NCBI GenBank assembly: GCA_002337525.1 | Contig: DDGG01000032.1 | Coordinates: forward strand, 1 to 8,123 | DNA: 8,123 bases | Direction of reading: 5' to 3' | From: Alphaproteobacteria bacterium UBA1908 | GTDB taxonomy: Bacteria > Pseudomonadota > Alphaproteobacteria > Caedimonadales > UBA1908 | In this document: piece by piece, positions 1-5,003 of the stretch | Layout of the letters: each line of letters begins with the position of its first letter | How positions within the stretch are numbered: position 1 is the first letter of the stretch | Notes under the pieces: generated by a model | What the model saw: only the letters and a program-made list of their open reading frames with translations | Databases searched by the model: none | What the model was told of the DNA's origin: nothing | Position numbers and translations under genes: made by a program

Positions 1-190
1 AAAATAATATTTGTTTCCTTCAAGCTTTCTATATCAGTCGACAGAAGCGTAGGAATACTTAGAAGGTAAAAAACATAGAATAAAAGAAATTTCTTGTGAA
101 ACTTTAACAAAAGAGCCCTCTTAAGTTGCTTTGCTATTTTTAGTATGATCTACTAGGTTAGGTGATTATCCTTATAAATTTGATTCAGAG

Positions 191-274
191 TCAAGAATTT
201 TAATGTTATATAAGAGAGACTCAACAGGAGTATATTTATAATTTTATGAAATAGATTTGCTATCAAATTCTTGA
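191..274. repeat. 10-bp inverted repeat flanking the operon promoter
   Basis: TCAAGAATTT at 191-200 is the exact reverse complement of AAATTCTTGA at 265-274, with 64 bases between them. A related half-site, AATTTGA at 177-183, is the reverse complement of TCAAATT at 263-269. The right arm covers the first four bases of the proposed -35 box at 271-276. This is compatible with an operator or a DNA looping site, but short AT-rich repeats also arise by chance. Confidence 0.35.
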
Positions 275-300
275 GCGTCACCATTTTAACAAGACATAAT
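271..300 (+). promoter_or_regulatory. Candidate sigma-70-type promoter for the four-gene operon
   Basis: TTGAGC at 271-276 matches the TTGACA consensus at four of six positions. CATAAT at 295-300 matches TATAAT at five of six. The spacer is 18 bases. Transcription would start near 307, giving a leader of about 37 bases before the ATG at 344. Placement just upstream of the first gene supports it, but AT-rich DNA produces such matches often. Confidence 0.45.
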
Positions 301-343
301 AACTCTAAATATGAATAACATTGTCATAGAAGGATACTTTTAG

Positions 344-1000
344 ATGTTTTTACCTGATTTGGTACCAACGCCCTGGGAGAGTTCTTTTCCAGAAGGAAAA
401 AAACATTTTTGCAGAATGTTCTCTCCGAAAGTTGATCAGTACATAGAAGGTTACTTAAAAGAAGAGCATAATGTTTTAAAGGATTTTTTTGTTGATAATC
501 CTCAAACAAAAAATATGAGTTTTTGTGCTATAGGAAGTGCCAAATTGCTTCATATAAAACTTGTTGAGCATTATGCAAAAAACTATACGGCCATTGATCC
601 TCTTTTGTCTTTATTCATGCCGCCCTCTGCCTATAAAGATCTAGCAAAATCAAACATGATTTATATAAATCAGTCTTTTGAAAAGGTGCAAAAAAAGTCT
701 CTTCTTGAAGGGAAGTGTATTTATGCTTTTTTATTTAATGTCATCCAGTATGTCAAAGATCCTCTAAAGGCTATTAACAGGCTTGTTGAAGAAGGCGATA
801 TAATTTTTATATCGACGTGGAATGAAACACCATTATCTCATGCCCTCAAAAAAAACTACTATAAATATGTGTTTTCTTGTGGCGAGTCAGTACCTTCTTT
901 TAAAAACAATTTTTCCCTTCAGTATGATAAAGTCAAGAATTACAAGGAACACAAGCTTTTTTCGAATAAGATTACCAAGTGCCAGATTATCTATACTTAG
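344..1000 (+). CDS. Class I SAM-dependent methyltransferase-like protein (divergent)
   Basis: This 218-residue protein is probably cytoplasmic and tentatively a tailoring methyltransferase. The start is well supported: AGAAGGAT lies at 328-334 with a 9-base spacer, and an in-frame TAG sits directly before the ATG. The order of elements resembles a Rossmann-type methyltransferase. A strand-and-loop FCAIGSAKLL (60-69) stands where motif I would be, and YTAIDP with D85 fits the acidic residue ending strand 2. FNVIQYVKDPLKAINRLVEEG (from about residue 131) resembles the usual region before strand 5, with FISTW following. The glycine-rich loop is poor, with one glycine (G64) instead of G-x-G-x-G, so SAM binding is not assured. 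It may be non-catalytic or a distant relative. The stop is 9 bases before the adenylation gene, so the two are probably co-transcribed. I cannot name a substrate. Confidence 0.6.
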   Translation: MFLPDLVPTPWESSFPEGKKHFCRMFSPKVDQYIEGYLKEEHNVLKDFFVDNPQTKNMSFCAIGSAKLLHIKLVEHYAKNYTAIDPLLSLFMPPSAYKDLAKSNMIYINQSFEKVQKKSLLEGKCIYAFLFNVIQYVKDPLKAINRLVEEGDIIFISTWNETPLSHALKKNYYKYVFSCGESVPSFKNNFSLQYDKVKNYKEHKLFSNKITKCQIIYT

Positions 1001-1009
1001 GGAGTTTTA

Positions 1010-2584
1010 ATGAGCTATCTTTTACACGATGTTTTTACAAAGTCTGTAAAGCTTTTTCCAGAGAATATAGCGATTGCTTCGGAACAAAAGGAAGAGATAA
1101 CTTATTCTCGGTTGAATGCTCTTTCTAATCAGTTTGCTCATTTATTTCAAAAATGTAAGAAGAATATTCAGGAAACCCCGTATATAGGTATTCTGTCTTC
1201 TGTTCACAATCTTAGTATTGCCTCTGTTCTGGGAGCTTTAAAAATTGGATGCGCTTATGTCCCGTTGGACGAATTTTCACCGGTTGAAAGACTTCGTTAT
1301 ATTATTGAGAATACGAAACTGGACTTGATTGTTGTTGACGGCGTTCTTTACGAAAATTTTAGAGAACTCTTCCAGCATCCACATATTAAGTTTGTTATTG
1401 TGTTGAACCAAGTTGACCGCAGTGTTTGTGATAAGACCATTTTGTACGATACTGTGTTGGAACAAAAACAAACAGAGATTTCTTACAAAGCCCAGGTATC
1501 GGATAATCTTGCCTATATCCTTCATAGTTCTGGGTCTACGGGCGTCCCAAAAGGCATTATGTTGACGCACCGCAATGCACGGACATTTGTTGATTGGATG
1601 CATAAGGAGTTTGTGGTCAGCGCGCATGACATTATTATGTCCAGGGCGCCTTTTAAGTTTGATCTTTCCATTTTTGATATTTTCAATACTTTTAAAGCCG
1701 GCGCCAAGCTTGTTTGTTTTGACTGGACGGTTCGAAGGAAAGAGCCTCATAAAGACTATGTTGATTTAATGAAGGAAAAAAAAGCAACGATACTTTATAC
1801 AACGCCTTCAACATTTATTTCTCTTATGAATCGGGGAGGATTAAAAGAAGCAAAAGTAGGTTTGAGGACAATTATGTATGCAGGTGAACCCTTTCCTGTT
1901 CCCCAACTACGTAAATTAAAACAGTGTCTGCCCTCAACAAGAATTGCTAATATCTATGGTCCTTCGGAAACAAATATTATTACTTATTACTGGATTGACC
2001 GGCTTCCTGATGATGATACTTCTATTCCTCTTGGCGTTGAAGTAGATGATACGGAAATTGTTGTTGTCAAAGAAGATGGAAAGACGCTGTGTGGTTATAA
2101 CGAGGTTGGTGAGCTCTGGTGTCGAGGAGGAACTGTGACACTAGGCTATCTTGGCCTCGAAGAAAAAACGAAAGAATGTTTGGTGCAAAGTCCTTTCCAC
2201 CAATATCCGGCCTACTTTTGGCGAACAGGTGATTTCGGCTATCGTGATAGAGAAGGCCGTCTTCACTACAGGGGGCGAAGAGATCATATGGTGAAAGTTA
2301 AGGGATACCGAATTGAAATAGGGGAAGTTGAGTCTGCCCTTTCTCAACATAATTTTTTGGATGAGTTTGTTATTGTGGCTGTTCCTGATGAGAAATATTC
2401 AAACAGGCTGTATTGTCACTATACGACTCTTAAAGAAAACATTGACGCAAAAGAACTTGAGGGATTTTTGAAGAAGAAGCTACCATCCTATATGGTGCCT
2501 TACAAATTTATAAAGCATCAGACACTTCCCAAAACGTCTTCAGGGAAAGTTGATAGAGTGTTGTTGGCACAGGAGGCACTGTAG
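1010..2584 (+). CDS. Stand-alone amino acid adenylation enzyme (AMP-forming ligase, NRPS A-domain type)
   Basis: This 524-residue ANL-superfamily enzyme is expected to activate a carboxylic acid with ATP to an acyl-adenylate and pass it to a thiol. The core motifs are in order: P-loop-like HSSGSTGVPKG (172-182), FDLSIFDIF around D218, YGPSETN (316-322), TGD (406-408), the hinge region RGRRDHMVKVKGYRIEIGE (from 421), and LPKTSSGKVDR with catalytic lysine K513. Both the large N-terminal and small C-terminal lobes are present, and the protein ends just after K513. There is no condensation, carrier or thioesterase domain. An aspartate at D218, aligning with PheA D235, favours an alpha-amino acid substrate. 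AGGGAG at 999-1004 overlaps the previous stop codon and lies 5 bases before the ATG. Relatives include NRPS A-domains and DltA-like ligases; substrate unknown. Confidence 0.9.
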   Translation: MSYLLHDVFTKSVKLFPENIAIASEQKEEITYSRLNALSNQFAHLFQKCKKNIQETPYIGILSSVHNLSIASVLGALKIGCAYVPLDEFSPVERLRYIIENTKLDLIVVDGVLYENFRELFQHPHIKFVIVLNQVDRSVCDKTILYDTVLEQKQTEISYKAQVSDNLAYILHSSGSTGVPKGIMLTHRNARTFVDWMHKEFVVSAHDIIMSRAPFKFDLSIFDIFNTFKAGAKLVCFDWTVRRKEPHKDYVDLMKEKKATILYTTPSTFISLMNRGGLKEAKVGLRTIMYAGEPFPVPQLRKLKQCLPSTRIANIYGPSETNIITYYWIDRLPDDDTSIPLGVEVDDTEIVVVKEDGKTLCGYNEVGELWCRGGTVTLGYLGLEEKTKECLVQSPFHQYPAYFWRTGDFGYRDREGRLHYRGRRDHMVKVKGYRIEIGEVESALSQHNFLDEFVIVAVPDEKYSNRLYCHYTTLKENIDAKELEGFLKKKLPSYMVPYKFIKHQTLPKTSSGKVDRVLLAQEAL

Positions 2585-2586
2585 AA

Positions 2587-3402
2587 ATGTGCTTGGCAAT
2601 ACCAGCAGGAACTGATATTCATCGTGTTATTCGTGCTTATAATTTATCATTGTTCCTTATGTATTATGATGAGGTTATCGACAAACCAACTTATCAGCTT
2701 ACTTTTTTTCAACAAGCTGATAGACCCTATTACAATGCAGTTCATGCTTTGTCTGATAAGAGTGAGATGACAATATTGGAGATTGAAAATTTCTTCCAGG
2801 CACGAAATATTTCTCCTTCCTTTTATCTCGATCCTCAAAGTCCTCGGGCTCTTCAGAAAATTCTCATGGAAAGAGGGTATCAGCTTTTAAAGTCCGAAGA
2901 AGAAAGTTGGTACCATTATGACTTATTATTCCAGGGTAATAAATTAGAGGAGAAGAAGTACCTTAAGAGGCCAGAAAGTAATGTTAGGATTGTAGAAGTT
3001 GACCTTATAAATGAAGATGAAATTACAGATTTTGTACATGTTGATCAGCTTTGCAACGAACTTCCCGATTCAGTAACTGAATGTTTGACTTATAATATAA
3101 AAAACAAAGTGCTTTCGGCAGTTCAAAACCATTATTTTATTGCCTATGTTGACGAGAAACCTGTTGCAACAAGCGCTCTTGGCATTGTTGGAGATAGGGC
3201 ATTTCTTTCCGAAGGGGCAACTCTTCCGGAGTTTAGGCGACAGGGATTATATAGTTCCCTTATTAAAAAGTGCCTTTTATTTGCAAAAGAAAGAAAATGT
3301 AGAGAGGCTTTTATTAATTGTGATTTTGAAGCAAATTCTAATAAAACAGCAAAAGAAATGAATTTTATTTTTTTGTTCAAAAGAGATTTTTACAGGGCTT
3401 AA
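2587..3402 (+). CDS. GNAT-family N-acyltransferase with a degenerate N-terminal half
   Basis: This 271-residue protein probably transfers an acyl group from acyl-CoA to an amine. The C-terminal half (about 132-271) has GNAT features: a strand region YFIAYVDEKPVATSALGIVG, then EGATLPEFRRQGLYSSLIKK with the acetyl-CoA loop around R217-R218-Q219-G220, and a closing EAFINCDFEANSNKTAKEMNF segment. The second small residue of Q/R-x-x-G-x-G/A is tyrosine (Y222). The N-terminal half (1-131) contains IENFFQARNISPSFYLDP and LQKILMERGYQLL, a pattern seen in two-part GNAT proteins whose first half has lost the CoA loop. AGGAGG at 2571-2576, 10 bases before the ATG, lies inside the end of the adenylation gene, and the gap between the genes is 2 bases. 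This suggests coupled translation. It may N-acylate the operon product, but the substrate is not evident. Confidence 0.75.
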   Translation: MCLAIPAGTDIHRVIRAYNLSLFLMYYDEVIDKPTYQLTFFQQADRPYYNAVHALSDKSEMTILEIENFFQARNISPSFYLDPQSPRALQKILMERGYQLLKSEEESWYHYDLLFQGNKLEEKKYLKRPESNVRIVEVDLINEDEITDFVHVDQLCNELPDSVTECLTYNIKNKVLSAVQNHYFIAYVDEKPVATSALGIVGDRAFLSEGATLPEFRRQGLYSSLIKKCLLFAKERKCREAFINCDFEANSNKTAKEMNFIFLFKRDFYRA

Positions 3403-3418
3403 AGATTTTTTATAATTG

Positions 3419-3426
3419 AAGGAGGG
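3419..3426 (+). promoter_or_regulatory. Ribosome binding site fixing the GTG start of the oxoamine synthase
   Basis: AAGGAGGG ends 6 bases before the GTG at 3433. It is the strongest Shine-Dalgarno sequence in the window. It decides for the GTG rather than any later ATG and suggests that this gene is translated efficiently. Confidence 0.75.
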
Positions 3427-3432
3427 AAACCA

Positions 3433-4728
3433 GTGACGAATGTTTCTGATTTATTTGTTGATGACAACTTAAGTGACCGCAGGAAAACGATTGCTGATAT
3501 CTGTGCGGAAAGTCCCATGTTTGACTTTGTTGCCAGAAAAGTGAACAAGCGTTATTTGGAAGACCTTCAAGGGCACTGGCTCGCAGACTTTGCGACTCAA
3601 TCTTATCTGGGATTTGATTTTGACCCTGATGTGGTTCAGGCAGCAATTGAGGGAACAAAAAAATATGGAGTAGTTGTTGCGTGGTGTCGGCTTGTCGCTA
3701 CGGTGAATCCTTTTCAGGAGGTTGAGAAAGAAATTGCTGCTCTTGTAGGAACAGAAGCATGCAGTATTTTTGCGTCAACAACCCTTTTGAACCACGGTGT
3801 TATACCTGCCCTGGCAGGTAAAGACGGTGTCATCTTTTTAGAAAAAGCGGCCCATGCCACTATGTACGAAGGGGCTAAAATAGCTCGTGATAGCGGGGCA
3901 ACCCTGGTTAATTTTCAGCAAAATGATCTGGATTCTCTGGAGGTCCTTTTAAAAAAACACAATTCTGCCAGGAAAAAACTTATCCTGACGGATGGCGTTT
4001 TTAGTATGACAGGAGATTATGCCGACTTGCCGTCTCTTGACCGTCTTGCCAAAAAATATAATGCTCTTGTTTTTGTGGATGATGCCCATGGCTTTGGTGT
4101 TGTCGGAGAAAATCCGAGTCCGGACAATCCCTATGGACACAGGGGGAACGGGCTTATCAATTATTACGGCCTTGATTATGACAACATGGTCTATGTGGGC
4201 TGTTTTTCAAAAGCCTATGGGTCTTATGGGTCCTTTATTTGTTGTTCGCAAAAACTCAGAGATTTTCTTCTTTCCCAGGCAACACCGCATGATTTGGGCG
4301 GAGCGGGGCCGGCTTCGGCAATGTCGGCAACAATGGCAGGGTTGAAAATTAACAAGGAGCGCGGGGAATCTCTTCGTCAAAGAATCAATACGCTGACTCA
4401 ACGGGCTATCAAGGGCTTGAAAGATTTGGGGTATAAGGTGGAAAATCATACCGGATTTCCGATTATCTCTGTTTGGCTTGGAAAGTCTGAGCACATTATT
4501 GAAATTTCTAAAATCCTGTATCAAAATCATATTCTTTTAACTCTTTCGCCATATCCCATGGTTAAGAAGGGGGATGAAGCTCTTAGGATCACGGTGACGG
4601 CAAGCAATACGGAAGCAGAAATTGATCAGCTTATTGAAGCCTTTTCTGAATTAAAAGAATTTTTAAACAAGAGAGGATACGATTTCAAGGTATCTGAAAA
4701 TATTTTCCTGAAAGACATGTCTGCTTAA
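3433..4728 (+). CDS. PLP-dependent alpha-oxoamine synthase (class II aminotransferase fold)
   Basis: This 431-residue enzyme belongs to the family of 8-amino-7-oxononanoate synthase (BioF), 2-amino-3-ketobutyrate CoA ligase (Kbl), serine palmitoyltransferase, and CqsA/LqsA autoinducer synthases. These condense an acyl thioester with an amino acid, usually with decarboxylation, to an aminoketone. Visible active-site residues are H141 in AHATMYEG (ring stacking), D216 and H219 in VDDAHGFGVVG (PLP contacts), and K260 in CFSKAYGSYGS (Schiff-base lysine). TDGVFSM (from 186) has Asp where BioF has Glu, as in Kbl. The usual glycine-rich G-S-G-G-S-R segment is replaced by YGVVVAWCRLVATV, and there is an insert between H219 and K260. 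Length is slightly above BioF. With no biotin or threonine genes nearby, a role in secondary metabolism or signalling is more likely than BioF or Kbl. Substrates unknown. Confidence 0.88.
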   Translation: MTNVSDLFVDDNLSDRRKTIADICAESPMFDFVARKVNKRYLEDLQGHWLADFATQSYLGFDFDPDVVQAAIEGTKKYGVVVAWCRLVATVNPFQEVEKEIAALVGTEACSIFASTTLLNHGVIPALAGKDGVIFLEKAAHATMYEGAKIARDSGATLVNFQQNDLDSLEVLLKKHNSARKKLILTDGVFSMTGDYADLPSLDRLAKKYNALVFVDDAHGFGVVGENPSPDNPYGHRGNGLINYYGLDYDNMVYVGCFSKAYGSYGSFICCSQKLRDFLLSQATPHDLGGAGPASAMSATMAGLKINKERGESLRQRINTLTQRAIKGLKDLGYKVENHTGFPIISVWLGKSEHIIEISKILYQNHILLTLSPYPMVKKGDEALRITVTASNTEAEIDQLIEAFSELKEFLNKRGYDFKVSENIFLKDMSA

Positions 4729-4734
4729 AATAAA

Positions 4735-4750
4735 AAGACCCAAGGGTCTT
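4735..4750 (-). terminator. Hairpin terminator, better formed on the minus strand
   Basis: AAGACC (4735-4740) pairs with GGTCTT (4745-4750) around a CAAG loop, 7 bases after the oxoamine synthase stop codon. On the minus strand the stem is followed by TTTATTTT, a good U-tract. On the plus strand it is followed by GATCTTTC, a poor one. It may act in both directions, ending the operon weakly and blocking antisense transcription into it. Confidence 0.5.
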
Positions 4751-4789
4751 GATCTTTCATGATGAGAGCGCTACCGTTTTTTAGGTTAC

Positions 4790-4818
4790 TTGACTTTTCG
4801 TCATTTTAAAAAAATAAA
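4790..4818 (+). promoter_or_regulatory. Candidate promoter for the signal-peptide frame and orphan gene
   Basis: TTGACT at 4790-4795 matches the -35 consensus at five of six positions. After a 17-base spacer, AATAAA at 4813-4818 matches -10 at four of six. It lies just after the hairpin at 4735-4750 and about 50 bases before the ATG at 4872, a sensible place for a new transcription unit. The weak -10 box keeps confidence modest. Confidence 0.4.
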
Positions 4819-4856
4819 AACCAATGTAATGGCCCTTTTGGGACTCTTTATTGGGT

Positions 4857-4864
4857 GTGGGGAG
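4857..4864 (+). promoter_or_regulatory. Ribosome binding site for the ATG at 4872
   Basis: GTGGGGAG lies 7 bases before the ATG at 4872. It is the only convincing ribosome binding site near the start of this transcription unit. The two possible starts of the long downstream frame (GTG 4924, ATG 5011) have none. Confidence 0.55.
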
Positions 4865-4871
4865 TATTATC

Positions 4872-5003
4872 ATGAAGCCGGTGTTCGTTAGGTGTTTTCT
4901 GCTTTGTTGTTTTTTAATTTCTGGTGAAGCCAGTGCTTCTTGGTTTGATAACCTTTCCGGAGAGCTCGTTGAAAGACGTGTACAGCAACTCATATCCTGT
5001 TAG
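4872..5003 (+). CDS. 43-residue secreted leader or truncated gene start with a signal peptide
   Basis: My own translation of this frame gives a basic start (MKPVFVR), a hydrophobic core CFLLCCFLIS, and a classical signal peptidase I site, E-A-S-A before SWFD (cleavage after A22). Only 21 residues follow, ending in QQLISC, before the TAG at 5001-5003. The ribosome binding site is good. The frame overlaps the long orphan frame in a different phase, and its stop is 7 bases before an in-frame ATG (5011) of that gene. Three readings are possible: the true N-terminus of the long protein separated by a frameshift; a remnant of a secreted-protein gene cut by a rearrangement; or a small translated leader whose termination lets ribosomes restart at 5011. 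The sequence alone does not decide. Confidence 0.5.
   Translation: MKPVFVRCFLLCCFLISGEASASWFDNLSGELVERRVQQLISC

Larger units (their letters stand above)
1..343. other. AT-rich intergenic region upstream of the biosynthetic operon
   Basis: I see no supportable gene here. Frame 1 is open from the left edge to a TAA at 67-69 (22 codons), and frame 3 to a TAG at 60-62. Either could be the tail of an upstream gene, but neither can be identified. A perfect 12-bp palindrome (AAGAAATTTCTT) lies at 84-95. A weak nested inverted repeat lies at 100-127: AACTT/AAGTT outside and AAGAG/CTCTT inside, with an unpaired bulge. It could be a poor terminator for whatever lies upstream. The remainder is AT-rich and carries the inverted repeat and promoter listed separately. 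Confidence 0.6.

Noticed and set aside
1..343. tRNA, small RNA or CRISPR in the upstream AT-rich region
   Set aside because: I saw no cloverleaf, no T-loop consensus and no regularly spaced repeats; only short AT-rich inverted repeats are present.
1277..1750. 157-codon open frame on the minus strand
   Set aside because: It lies wholly inside the adenylation gene, whose conserved motifs span the same bases. The predicted peptide shows no recognisable motif.
4019..4345. 108-codon plus-strand frame inside the oxoamine synthase
   Set aside because: It is out of phase with the gene that carries the PLP residues, and its peptide is rich in Met and Trp with no domain pattern.
4207..4530. 107-codon open frame on the minus strand
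   Set aside because: It is antisense to the oxoamine synthase active-site and C-terminal region, with no motif. It is an overlap of the real gene.
3433..4728. Naming the synthase bioF, kbl or lqsA/cqsA
   Set aside because: The fold and PLP residues fit the whole superfamily, but the substrate segment differs and no biotin, threonine or quorum-sensing partner gene is present in the window.
4872..4935. Near-repeat of ATGAAGCCGGTG (4872-4883) and GTGAAGCCAGTG (4924-4935), both encoding M/V-K-P-V
   Set aside because: 10 of 12 bases match, but similarity stops there. It is too short to argue for a duplication, though it may have drawn gene finders to the GTG start.
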